From contig JAFOHW010000032.1 in assembly GCA_017421685.1 (NCBI GenBank), positions 1 through 12,152 on the forward strand: a DNA stretch of 12,152 nt, read 5' to 3'. Shown here in pieces: positions 1-8,200 of this stretch (its first letter is position 1; each line of letters begins with the position of its first letter). The notes beneath the pieces are model-generated. The model searched no databases. It saw only the letters and a list, made by a program, of their open reading frames with translations, and was not told where the DNA came from. The position numbers were made by a program, and so were the translations under genes. Source of the DNA: Candidatus Saccharimonadota bacterium (GTDB taxonomy: Bacteria > Patescibacteriota > Saccharimonadia > Saccharimonadales > Saccharimonadaceae).

Positions 1-705
1 ATTCTTCTTCGCAGAAACTGGAACCATGATAATATCTCCGCCCCATTCTTCGGGCTGGAGACCCTGTTGGCTCAGGTCGGCCATAGTACGGTTAATGTCG
101 GCTCCTTCGCGGTCGATTTTATTAATAGCGACGATGATTTTGGCGTTGGCGGATTTCGCGAAGTTTATCGCTTCGATAGTCTGGGGCTTTACTCCGTCAT
201 CAGCGGCAACAACGATTACAACAATATCGGTAAGAAGAGCGCCGTGTTGACGAATCGCCGCGAAGGCTTCGTGGCCTGGAGTATCGAGAAAAGTTATTAG
301 CCTATCGTCGTGTTTTAGCTGGTAAGCGGAAATATGCTGAGTAATTCCACCCGCTTCGTCGTCAACAGTTTTCTTATTAAGTAAAGTATCAAGAAGCGTC
401 GTCTTTCCGTGATCAACATGACCCATAACTGCGACAACTGGAGGTCGTTCGGTAGCTTTTTCGGAAAGTTCACATCGGAAATCAGACGTTTTAGTCGAGG
501 TATTCTTCCGCTCGAGTTTAACGTTTTTTAGTCCTAGCTCATCGATGATGATGCTGGCTGTTTCAAAATCGAGACGCTGGTTGATTGTCGCGACGATGCC
601 GTTTTTAAAGAGAGTACCAATTAATTCCGTAACAGAAAGACCAAGAGCATTAGCGAGCTCATCGACCGTAATAGAACCAGCAATCTGTATAGTCTTCTCT
701 TCCAT
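1..705 (-). CDS. infB: Translation initiation factor IF-2, N-terminal part (partial at left edge)
   Basis: The frame read leftwards from ATG at 705 is open for 235 codons to the window edge. It encodes IF-2, the GTPase that brings initiator tRNA to the 30S subunit and promotes subunit joining. An IF2_N-type helical domain spans about residues 6-58. The G domain follows at about 88 onward: G1 GHVDHGKT (95-102), G2 GGITQHI (119-125), G3 DTPGH (141-145), G4 NKID (195-198) and a G5-like SAKK (231-234). Domains II-IV lie outside the window. The start is supported by AGAAAGGA a few bases upstream. Only a short linker (about 60-87) joins IF2_N to the G domain, so the long basic N-terminal region of E. 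coli-type IF-2 is missing; this is common in reduced genomes. No nusA lies upstream; a divergent tRNA gene sits there instead. Family identity is certain. Confidence 0.97.
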   Translation of the reverse strand, partial: MEEKTIQIAGSITVDELANALGLSVTELIGTLFKNGIVATINQRLDFETASIIIDELGLKNVKLERKNTSTKTSDFRCELSEKATERPPVVAVMGHVDHGKTTLLDTLLNKKTVDDEAGGITQHISAYQLKHDDRLITFLDTPGHEAFAAIRQHGALLTDIVVIVVAADDGVKPQTIEAINFAKSANAKIIVAINKIDREGADINRTMADLSQQGLQPEEWGGDIIMVPVSAKKN

Positions 706-756
706 GCTTATCCTTTCTGTTTCGGTAACACAAAAAAATATTATGTATCTCGTTTA

Positions 757-765
757 ATTTTACCA
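757..765 (-). promoter_or_regulatory. Extended -10 promoter element for infB
   Basis: On the minus strand the sequence reads TGGTAAAAT, an extended -10 (TGn plus TAAAAT), about 50 bases before the infB ATG. The -35 position is a poor match. It gives infB its own promoter, back to back with the tRNA-Asn promoter. The assignment is by consensus only. Confidence 0.45.
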
Positions 766-780
766 CAAAAATGAAAAATA

Positions 781-789
781 TGCTATAAT
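781..789 (+). promoter_or_regulatory. Extended -10 promoter for tRNA-Asn
   Basis: TGCTATAAT is a perfect extended -10 (TG-n-TATAAT) ending 19 bases before the first base of the mature tRNA. A weak -35-like TTACCA (760-765) lies 18 bases upstream. Transcription should start near 796, leaving a short 5' leader for RNase P to remove. Confidence 0.65.
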
Positions 790-808
790 GGATGTACGTT
801 CTTTTTAT

Positions 809-883
809 TCCCCGGTAGCTCAATGGTGGAGCAAGAAGCTGTTAACTTCGAGGTTGCCAGTTCGAGTCTGGCCCGGGGAGCCA
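809..883 (+). tRNA. tRNA-Asn (anticodon GUU)
   Basis: The sequence folds as a complete tRNA. The acceptor stem is TCCCCGG (809-815) with CCGGGGA (873-879). The D arm is GCTC/GAGC (818-821 with 829-832). The anticodon arm is 834-838 with 846-850, and the 7-base loop CTGTTAA places GTT at 841-843. A 5-base variable loop follows, then the T arm GCCAG-TTCGAGT-CTGGC (856-872). The discriminator is G880 and CCA is encoded at 881-883. The outermost anticodon-stem pair (A834-G850) is a mismatch. It delivers asparagine to AAC/AAU codons. It is a single-gene unit with its own promoter and terminator. Confidence 0.96.
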
Positions 884-885
884 AA

Positions 886-921
886 ATGAGTGCATAACCC
901 CCCTTATGCACTCATTTTTTT
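886..921 (+). terminator. Intrinsic terminator after tRNA-Asn
   Basis: A perfect 12-bp stem, ATGAGTGCATAA (886-897) with TTATGCACTCAT (904-915), closes a CCCCCC loop and runs into a T tract to 921. A-rich bases at 883-886 give a shorter T tract on the minus strand, so it may also stop minus-strand transcription coming from the gene at 983-1471. Confidence 0.9.
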
Positions 922-982
922 GTGATATGTGATTAGTTCGAGTTGACTCGAGTTCAATAGTTCTATTTTAAATAGTTAAAAT

Positions 983-1471
983 CTAACCGCCAAAGAGGAC
1001 TTTAAAGAGGCCAAGGGATACGGCAAGCATGATCAGGCCAGCAGTAATTATGCCGGCGATGATAGAAATCATGGTCTTCTTAAAGTCAAGGTTAAGTATG
1101 GAGGCGGCTAAGGTCCCAGTCCAGGCGCCGGTACCCGGAATAGGAATCGCGACAAAGAGGAACAGGGCGAAGTATGTACCGTAATTTCCGGTTTTTTCTA
1201 AGAGCTTTTTTCCGCCTTTTTCCCCTTTTTTAAGACAGAAATCACAAAACTTTTTAAAAGGCTTCCATTTTCTTTCACTTCCCCAGGTCAGAACTTTCCG
1301 AGCGAAGAAATAAATAATTGGAACCGGAATAATGTTGCCGATGATGGCCGTAATTAAGACTAACCACTCAGGAAGCCCAAGATCCATGCCAACAGCGACA
1401 GGTATAGCTCCTCGAAGCTCAATTAGGGGTACCATAGAGATAAATAAAACGATAAGAATTTTCCCAAGCAT
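983..1471 (-). CDS. Small multi-drug export family membrane protein (COG2426-like)
   Basis: This is a 162-residue integral membrane protein. It shows the two signatures I associate with the Sm_multidrug_ex family (COG2426): ELRGAIPVAVG near the N-terminus (residues 18-28) and PIPGTGAWTG (111-120) at the head of a later membrane segment. Hydrophobic segments lie at about 4-25, 34-58, 99-124 and 133-158. A Lys-rich loop with two Cys (about 66-95) lies between the second and third. The family name suggests drug export, but the transport substrate is generally not established, so only membrane location and family are safe. Its ATG lies 12 bp after the stop of the DUF1653 gene, so the two are probably co-transcribed. 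No good Shine-Dalgarno is visible; translation may be coupled to the upstream gene. Confidence 0.85.
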   Translation of the reverse strand: MLGKILIVLFISMVPLIELRGAIPVAVGMDLGLPEWLVLITAIIGNIIPVPIIYFFARKVLTWGSERKWKPFKKFCDFCLKKGEKGGKKLLEKTGNYGTYFALFLFVAIPIPGTGAWTGTLAASILNLDFKKTMISIIAGIITAGLIMLAVSLGLFKVLFGG

Positions 1472-1483
1472 GATTTTATTCTA

Positions 1484-1729
1484 TCATAAGTTCTTAATGT
1501 CTTGGAGTTCAAAACGATATTTTTGAGAAGAGTCTGGATATTTTTCGTGATCAACCTCACCAATAAAGAGATCGTATGGGCGACACCAGAGTTTATGATC
1601 ATCGTAAAGAGCTCGATAAACAACCATTTTTTCTTCAGTTTCGCTATGGAATCCAATACTTTCTACGATATAATAATTACCTTTAAAATGTTTATAAACA
1701 CCGTGAATGATTACTTCGCGTTTTGCCAT
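1484..1729 (-). CDS. DUF1653 domain protein
   Basis: This is an 81-residue soluble protein matching the DUF1653 pattern: GVYKHFKGNYY near the N-terminus, then HSETEEKMVVYRALYDD, then LWCRPYDLF. The family is a small single-domain group of unknown biochemical function. I chose the second in-frame ATG (1729). The upstream one (1753) would add nine residues not typical of the family and would lie upstream of the best -10 box. No Shine-Dalgarno precedes 1729, and the -10-like TACAAT ends only seven bases before it, so the mRNA may be leaderless. The gene ends in TGA followed directly by TAG. It is first in an operon with the membrane protein gene downstream. Confidence 0.85.
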   Translation of the reverse strand: MAKREVIIHGVYKHFKGNYYIVESIGFHSETEEKMVVYRALYDDHKLWCRPYDLFIGEVDHEKYPDSSQKYRFELQDIKNL

Positions 1730-1735
1730 GGTTTT

Positions 1736-1745
1736 ATTGTATAAT
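1736..1745. promoter_or_regulatory. Overlapping divergent -10 elements
   Basis: On the plus strand TATAAT (1740-1745) lies 25 bases before the ATG at 1771 and should start a short leader near 1752. On the minus strand TACAAT (1736-1741) lies seven bases before the ATG at 1729. The two hexamers share two base pairs, so polymerase probably cannot use both at once. Neither has a good -35. Confidence 0.5.
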
Positions 1746-1770
1746 AGAAACAAGAAAAAAGGGAGTTTTT

Positions 1771-3390
1771 ATGCTTTTAGAAAACAAATTACTGATTGGG
1801 AAAACTGAGGATGGGATCGAATTATCTATCCTGCCTCAGATGGCAAACCGTCATGGACTAATTACTGGAGCATCTGGTTCCGGGAAAACTATCACGCTAA
1901 AAGTCATGGCGGAAAGTTTCTCAGACGCTGGCGTGCCGGTATTCCTGGCAGATGTTAAAGGCGATATCGCTGGGACTTCTGTTAAGGGGGAGATAAATGA
2001 TGCAATTCAAAAACGCTTAGATAAGCTTACTATTAAGGGGTTTGAAGCAAAAGCGTTCCCTGTTCGATTTTGGGATTTGTTCGGGACCGAAGGGCATCCG
2101 GTTAGGGCTACGGTTGAGTCGGTTGGACCGGAAGTACTTTCAATCATGCTAGGCTTATCAGAGGCACAGGAGGGCAATCTTGCGATTGCTTTTGCGATTG
2201 CAAAAGATGAAAATTTAGCTTTAATCGATCTAAAAGATTTAAGAGCGGTGTTACAGTATGTTAGCGAAAATAAGGATAAATATTCGACAAAATATGGAAA
2301 TATTACGACCCAGAGTATAGGAGTTATTCAGAGATCATTATTGACGTTAGAAAATCAGGGTGCAGACCATTTCTTCGGCCAGCCGGCGCTACAAGTTAGC
2401 GATTTCTTTGAAACAGAATCCGACGGACGAGGAGTAATTAATATCTTGCACGCAGTGACATTATTCGAAAGTCCCGATATGTATGCGGCCTTTTTGCTTT
2501 GGCTACTTACGACTTTATTCTCAACTTCTCCAGAGGTAGGTGACCTTGATAAACCAAAATTAGTGTTCTTTTTCGACGAGGCACATTTGCTATTTAATGG
2601 CATGCCAGCCTATCGGCTTAAAAGAATTGTTCAGATAGTTAAATTAATTCGCTCACGCGGGATTGGACTTTATTTCATTTCGCAAAGTCCGACCGATATT
2701 CCGGATGAAGTCTTAGCTCAGCTCGGTAACCGAGTTCAACATTCCCTTCGTGCCTATACACCTTCGGAACAGAAGGCCGTCCGTGCCGCAGCGCAGGCCT
2801 TCAGGGTTAATCCAAAGTTTGATACAGAAAAGGCAATCATGGAGCTTGGAACAGGCGAAGCTTTGATCTCTTTCCAGAATGAAAAAGGTGCACCAGAAAT
2901 AGTAGAGCGAGCGACAATTTTACCGCCTCAGAGTCTAATGGGGGCGATTGACGGAATAACGAGAAATAAGATTATAAATTCAAGTCCTCTCTGCGGAAAA
3001 TATGATGAGGTAATAGATTCGGAATCGGCGGCAGAAATTATCCAACAAAAAGCCGATACGAGATTGGCAGAGGAATCGGCACGAGCGGAGGCTGAATTAG
3101 CTGAAAAACAAAAGGTTTTAGCCGAAAAAGCCGCCGAGAAAGCCGCTAATGAACAAGCAAAATTGGCCGAGAAGGAGCGTATCGCGGCCGAGAAGGCCGC
3201 CGAAAAAGCAGAAGCGGTTCGGGTTAAGGCTGAAGAAAAAAGGCGCTTAGAAGCCGAAAGAGAGGCCAAAAAGGCCAAAGAAAAAACCAAAAAGATGACG
3301 GATCGATTCCTAGGAAATATAATTGGCTCAGTCGGAAGCTCCGTGGGGAGAAAGATTTCGAGCAAAATTTTCAAAGATTTATTCAAATAG
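1771..3390 (+). CDS. HerA/DUF853-type P-loop ATPase (YjgR-like)
   Basis: This is a 539-residue ATPase of the HerA/FtsK-like superfamily, closest in pattern to the bacterial DUF853 (YjgR) group. The Walker A is GASGSGKT (residues 33-40). The Walker B is VFFFDEAH with D269 and E270, preceded by an extended linker and followed by RIVQIVKLIRSRGIGLYFISQSP, which contains the polar SQSPTDIP stretch (304-311). Residues about 425-505 are an Ala/Glu/Lys coiled coil. The tail (about 512-538) has the VGSSVGRK pattern typical of this group's C-terminus. HerA relatives are hexameric DNA translocases, but the job of the DUF853 group is not firmly known. I chose ATG 1771 over 1723 because AGGGAG sits five bases upstream and the -10 lies at 1740. 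It is monocistronic and converges on the acyl-CoA ligase gene 43 bp away. Confidence 0.9.
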   Translation: MLLENKLLIGKTEDGIELSILPQMANRHGLITGASGSGKTITLKVMAESFSDAGVPVFLADVKGDIAGTSVKGEINDAIQKRLDKLTIKGFEAKAFPVRFWDLFGTEGHPVRATVESVGPEVLSIMLGLSEAQEGNLAIAFAIAKDENLALIDLKDLRAVLQYVSENKDKYSTKYGNITTQSIGVIQRSLLTLENQGADHFFGQPALQVSDFFETESDGRGVINILHAVTLFESPDMYAAFLLWLLTTLFSTSPEVGDLDKPKLVFFFDEAHLLFNGMPAYRLKRIVQIVKLIRSRGIGLYFISQSPTDIPDEVLAQLGNRVQHSLRAYTPSEQKAVRAAAQAFRVNPKFDTEKAIMELGTGEALISFQNEKGAPEIVERATILPPQSLMGAIDGITRNKIINSSPLCGKYDEVIDSESAAEIIQQKADTRLAEESARAEAELAEKQKVLAEKAAEKAANEQAKLAEKERIAAEKAAEKAEAVRVKAEEKRRLEAEREAKKAKEKTKKMTDRFLGNIIGSVGSSVGRKISSKIFKDLFK

Positions 3391-3433
3391 ACAGAAATTA
3401 GACCTCCGGTCGGCCTGGGCTTGTTCGCTTAGA

Positions 3434-5155
3434 TTATTTTTTGACCTTCTCTTCTTTCTCGAGTTCACGGAAGGCAACTTTGCCAACTTTTGTTTGAGGG
3501 AGTTTATCCCTAAACTCGTATGCGGTTGGTAGGGCATAAATTGGAACATTTCTCTCGAGAAGTTCGCGAATTTCACGTTCTAAGCGTTTCCCTGGCCTAT
3601 ATCCTGGCTTAAGAACGACGAAAGCCTTCGGGACTTGGCCTTTATAGTGGTGGTCTATCCCAATGACCGTAGAAGTTAGGACAGCTTCATGTGAATTAAT
3701 AATAGATTCAAGGTGGGTCGGGTAGATATTGTATCCGGAAGAAACAATGATACGCTTCAGACGTTGCGCAAAGTAAATAAGACCATCTTCGCCAAGATAA
3801 CCAATATCTCCGGTATGAAGCCAAATTTTGCCATCGTCATGTAAACGAATTGCTTGGGCAGTTTCTGCATCATCCCCTAAATATCCCATCATAACGAGAG
3901 GACCAGAAATACATATTTCCCCTTCTACCTTTGGAGGCTGTTCTTTGAAAGTATCGGTTTTGATGATTTTGAAATCTGTATCTGGGAATGGCACACCAAT
4001 GATACCGTCTGCAAAAGTATATTCAGGCGAAAGACAAACCGCCCCTGAACCTTCAGTTAAACCGTATCCAACACGAATCTTAGCATCTGAGCCATGAGCC
4101 CTAAGAAAATCATTTACTTTATCGCGTAAAGTTTGGTTAAGAGTATCTCCTCCGCAGATGACGGCCGTAACGGATTCGAGGTCATTACGCTTTAATTTTG
4201 TATTAATTAAAGCTTCAAATAAAGTCGGAACGCCAACGATGAAGTTAGGATTATTCTTTCTTATGATGTCAGCGAACTGCTTATGAGAAAAAGCCGGAAT
4301 TAGGATACAGCCCATTCCTTTACAGAGGGGGGTATGAATACAAATTCCGAGCCCGAAGCAATGAAAAATCGGCAAGATAGAGAGTACGGTTGCGCCTGGA
4401 ACAACTTGGCGAATCATCATCCCGTCACAAATAGATTCTACGTTAATGTTGCGATTAGACAACATCACGGCTTTCGGGGCTCCGGTAGTTCCCCCAGAAT
4501 ACATAATTACGGCAAGGTCTTCTCCGCTACGCTCTTCGTGGTAATTCCCCTGATAAAAGTAGGAATTCGCGATAAAATCTTCCCAAAGAACCACGCGACT
4601 ATCGTTCGACGGGAGACGGACTTTTTTAACGTGTAAGGTATTATAGAGTTTCTTTTTTAAGAACCCTAGACCATCGGAAGGGCGGACCACGATGATACGT
4701 TCGAGCTGAGCACTATCGCGAAGTTTATAAATTTTATCGAAGACTGCGTCAATAACGAGGACGTATTTAGACTCTGCTACTTTCACATAGTACTCTAATT
4801 CCTTCTCAGACGAGAGAGGATGAACCATATTGCAAATTGCCCCGACCATGTTAACAGCGTAGACCATGGTTATACCCTCTGGAGTATTAGGCATACAAAT
4901 TGTTACTCTGTCGCCTTCTTTGACGCCATAGTTTTTAAGCGCACGGGCGGCCTTTTCGATTTTCTTAACGAAATTTTTATAAGTTACCTTATGTCCGTAA
5001 TAGATATAGGCGGTATTGTCTGGCCATTTCTCGGCAGACTGCATAACCATGTCGACCATAGAGCAATCCGGGTATTCAATGTGTTCAGGAATCCCTTCTT
5101 CTTGGTAAAAGTCAAGCCAAGGTTTATTCTGTTCTTTTTTCTTACTCTTTTTCAC
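3434..5155 (-). CDS. AMP-dependent acyl-CoA ligase (long-chain fatty acid-CoA ligase-like)
   Basis: This is a 573-residue member of the ANL adenylating superfamily, which activates a carboxylate with ATP and then usually forms a CoA thioester. The motifs are complete: phosphate-binding YSGGTTGAPK (219-228), YGLTEG (364-369), HTGD (447-450, ribose-binding D450), the hinge and following RLKRIIVSSGYNIYP (465-479), and the catalytic lysine K559 in LPQTKVGKV. No membrane segment is visible; the N-terminus is very basic. The hinge sequence and overall length favour a FadD-like fatty acyl-CoA ligase, but the substrate cannot be read from sequence. The start is GTG at 5155, with AAGGAG six bases upstream. 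That ribosome-binding site and the start codon lie inside the inverted repeat at 5153-5199. No phosphopantetheine carrier or fatty-acid gene is nearby. Confidence 0.92.
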   Translation of the reverse strand: MKKSKKKEQNKPWLDFYQEEGIPEHIEYPDCSMVDMVMQSAEKWPDNTAYIYYGHKVTYKNFVKKIEKAARALKNYGVKEGDRVTICMPNTPEGITMVYAVNMVGAICNMVHPLSSEKELEYYVKVAESKYVLVIDAVFDKIYKLRDSAQLERIIVVRPSDGLGFLKKKLYNTLHVKKVRLPSNDSRVVLWEDFIANSYFYQGNYHEERSGEDLAVIMYSGGTTGAPKAVMLSNRNINVESICDGMMIRQVVPGATVLSILPIFHCFGLGICIHTPLCKGMGCILIPAFSHKQFADIIRKNNPNFIVGVPTLFEALINTKLKRNDLESVTAVICGGDTLNQTLRDKVNDFLRAHGSDAKIRVGYGLTEGSGAVCLSPEYTFADGIIGVPFPDTDFKIIKTDTFKEQPPKVEGEICISGPLVMMGYLGDDAETAQAIRLHDDGKIWLHTGDIGYLGEDGLIYFAQRLKRIIVSSGYNIYPTHLESIINSHEAVLTSTVIGIDHHYKGQVPKAFVVLKPGYRPGKRLEREIRELLERNVPIYALPTAYEFRDKLPQTKVGKVAFRELEKEEKVKK

Positions 5156-5199
5156 AAAAAACTCCTTATGATAATTATATCATAAAAGGAGTTTTTGTG
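5153..5199 (-). promoter_or_regulatory. Inverted repeat holding -10 box, Shine-Dalgarno and GTG start of the acyl-CoA ligase gene; terminator-like
   Basis: On the minus strand the arms are CACAAAAACTCC (+ 5188-5199) with extra Ts and TATGATA following, against TATCATAAGGAGTTTTTTGTG minus one T (down to 5153). They pair over about 20 bp around a four-base TAAT loop. The 3' arm contains the AAGGAG Shine-Dalgarno (5162-5167) and the GTG start (5153-5155). The hairpin centre contains TATAAT (5174-5179) reading toward the gene. A transcript starting there (near 5167) would lack the 5' arm and leave the site open. A read-through transcript from the giant gene would fold it shut. The A-tract/stem/T-tract layout also resembles a bidirectional intrinsic terminator. 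The structure is seen directly; its role is inferred. Confidence 0.6.
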
Positions 5200-5241
5200 G
5201 GAGATACGATGTACGTCAGACGTTGAAACTTAGAGCGTCTC

Positions 5242-8200
5242 TTACGCTACAAGTCTCCTTACTAATGAGCCGAACTCTCTATAAGGTCCTTCGTTCCCTG
5301 TTGTTCTCAGGAATTCACGTATTGCGTCTTTGTCGTTGTCTGGGAGTCGCCTCCAAGATTCTCTAAGATACTGAACAGCAACATCAGGCTGGCTGGCACT
5401 TTCGGCAGGAGTTAATCCTAGGAAATATAGTATTCCACCCCGTCCAGCTATGCCCCTAAGCTCATCGGACATATTGCTCAAGAACTCATTTTTTCGTCGC
5501 CTTAGCGCTTCTTGGTCATCGGGGGTCTGGGTTTCTCCCTGACCCGATTGGGCTTCTTGTCTGGCGCGTTCTTCTTCCTCTCGTCTGGCACGTTCTTCTT
5601 CCTCTTGTCTGGCGCGTTCTTCTTCCTCATCGCCCTCCAAGGCGTCTATTAAATCATCTGTATCTTCTGGAGGTTGCGATGCTCCTCCTTCGCCAGGCGT
5701 ATTCGGAAGATCGGAATCTCCTCCGTCATGATCGATAGGAAGGTGATCGATAGGAAGGGTCGGGGGAGTCTCTCCTCCGTTACCATTTCCGCCAGGAGTT
5801 TCGATTGGAGGGTTGTTGCCTCCGCCATTGCCACCAGTTCCTGGAGGAGTTTCGATTGGAGGGTTGTTGCCTCCGCCATTGCCACCAGTTCCTGGAGGAG
5901 TTTCGATTGGAGGGTTATTGCCTCCGCCATTGCCACCAGTTCCTGGAGGAGTTTCGATTGGAGGGTTATTGCCTCCGCCATTGCCACCAGTTCCTGGAGG
6001 GACTGGTTGTCCACTCGGAGTTTGGCCTTGACTTCTGCCTAAACTCGGTCTAGGAGCAAACGGCAAGGTAACACCGCCGGTATCAATATCTCTTTCTCTT
6101 ACGAAATCATAAATAGCTGGAGTTTCTTCGATATGAGGAACAGATACAGTAACCGTACCGTCCCACCAGCTCGAGTCATAATGTTCTGCGGCGTATGAGG
6201 TGACACTCATATATCCGTCCCCTCTAACATCGTCGATGCTAGCTACGAATATGGTACCAGGAGCTTCACCGTTTGGACCAAGAGGGATATTTACGCCATC
6301 AACGGTCTGCAAATAACCGTCGTGAACAGGCATAACAACTTCCCCATTTACAATCTCGTGCTCTATTTGATAATGTTCTCCATTCTCCAGCTCAATAAAC
6401 CCTCCTATTCCATTAGGACGACTTACGTCTTGGGCAAAGTTCCCTATTCTTCCGCCCGCAGTGGTTGATACATAGCCACTCATTCTGGTGTGATATCCTA
6501 CGCCCTCGTCATAATACAAGCGTAGTTCTGCTCCGTCCGATTCCGCAGTTCCATTATTAAACCAATCAAAATCATAAAACTTAGTATTGGTGCCCGTATC
6601 AGAAAGGTTTATTTGCTCATCGGAGTAAGTAACCTGAATACTTGGATCTCGAGTCAAAACCCTACTATATCCTTCCCTATTTAGCTCTTCCATTCTCGCC
6701 GCATCATCACCTGAGACCCCCATGACTACATTTTCTCCTCGGCCACCAATGGTTGCAAGTATGGTCTCTTTTGCGTCTTCATTGTTAGGTCGGATAATTA
6801 TGCCATGTCTTTCGGCTATCTTCTCAAGAGCACCAATTCTCGATGGGTCGATAATTGCTCTTATTTCTTGTGAAGCAAAGAAAGTGACGGCTCCAACAAG
6901 TGCAGTTTTTGCCGCTTGTTTCAAGGCGAGAGCATTTTTAGTTTTATTGAAATCAGCATCTTTTTCGTCGACACTTTCCACAATCTTATTTTGAATAACA
7001 GCTTCTACATCATTTAGGCCTTCTCTATCCTCCTCCGAAAGAGACCTCACGGCTTCTGCAATAGCTACATCGAGAGCTAGTCTTTCCTCACCAATTTTTT
7101 CTTCAGAAGAATAGGCTATTAGGTCTTTCTGCTCTGAATCTGAGAACCTTACGCGAACCCTCGCTTCAGCGATAGCATTAAGGATTGATTGCCTATCTCC
7201 TGATTCTACAGCGTTCGCCAAGTTAGTGGTCAGTTCGTTAGCTGGACGCAAGTCATACATTGTTCCGCCTATCCTGGTTTCGTATTTTGAACCTTCGTAT
7301 GCGCGATTAACGGCAAGGTTCTTCTGCATGGTGGCTCGATCCTCGATGATGCGACCTCGCTCACGAACAAATTGAGTTGCGGATGAAATAGCGATACCTG
7401 CTCCTGCGCCTACGCCCGTACCCAGAAGAGCTTTCGATCCTGTCTTAGCGGCAGTCTGAGTTAACGAGACCACCGAACCGAGAACGCCTGCGATTATTTC
7501 CGGAGGTATAAATTGTCCGAATCTGCTGTTCTCATATTTATCAACTAGCCTATCAATACCGTCACGATGTTCTTGAGTTCTAGCGTTGTTTCGAACATCG
7601 GCATTATAGAGTTTGAATCCTTCCATAACCCTACCGACAGAAGCACCATGCTCTACATATTCGCGAGCTTGGATGGCGAGTCCACAACATTGCTCCAATA
7701 GTGATGCGTTTAATGGAGGATTATCTCCCCTATCCCTAGATTCAGCTATGAGGCGCTTTGCGTCGTTCCTAAGATTTAAGATCGCATCTTCTAAACTACC
7801 GCCTTCAGGAATTTCAGCTTCTGCAAACTTCGAAATAAGATCCTTAAAGACTTCAGTAGTTTTAGCATCAACCTCGGTTACCTTTTCGCCTTGACCTTCT
7901 CCTCCTACATTTCTGTAAATTAAATTTTCGAATCCTTCTTCGGTCATTCCTCGTGCGATTCTTGCGCGAGTGGTTTCATTTCTACTAGCGAGATAAGTAT
8001 ATATATTGGTCTGCTTTCCCCCAATAGTAACTTCACGTTCGCCTTCAAAAATTTCTCGTTCGTACTTTCTCTGATAATATCTCGCAAACAAATTATGTTT
8101 CCAGATACGCTTAATAATATTTTTTGTAGATTCCGCCTCGGTATTCAACTCTTCTTTAGCGAAATGCCTAGCTAAATCTTTGGCATCCCAGGTATGGTCA

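Noticed and set aside
860-943. AGTTCGAGT in the tRNA T arm repeated at 935-943, as a possible attachment-site remnant
   Set aside because: Nine bases is too short, no integrase is present, and the downstream copy is part of a small palindrome (TCGAGT-TG-ACTCGA, 938-951) of unclear meaning.
1723-1770. Upstream ATG adding 16 residues to the HerA-like ATPase
   Set aside because: It would lie upstream of the -10 box, lacks a Shine-Dalgarno, and its codons cover the promoter and the good ribosome-binding site of the ATG at 1771.
2928-3386. 152-residue minus-strand open frame rich in Ser/Ala/Phe
   Set aside because: It is the antisense shadow of the Ala/Glu/Lys coiled coil of the ATPase gene, with no translation signals.
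3391-3433. Terminator between the convergent HerA-like and acyl-CoA ligase genes
   Set aside because: Only a 4-bp hairpin (GACC-TCC-GGTC at 3401-3411) is visible, with no adjacent T tract on either strand.
5797-6000. Possible CRISPR array
   Set aside because: The units abut with no spacers, are in frame with a coding sequence, and no cas gene is present.
5649-6053. Several open frames on both strands across the 51-bp repeats, giving repetitive peptides
   Set aside because: They exist only because the repeat unit is a multiple of three, which keeps all frames open. They lie wholly inside the giant gene and have no ribosome-binding site or promoter.
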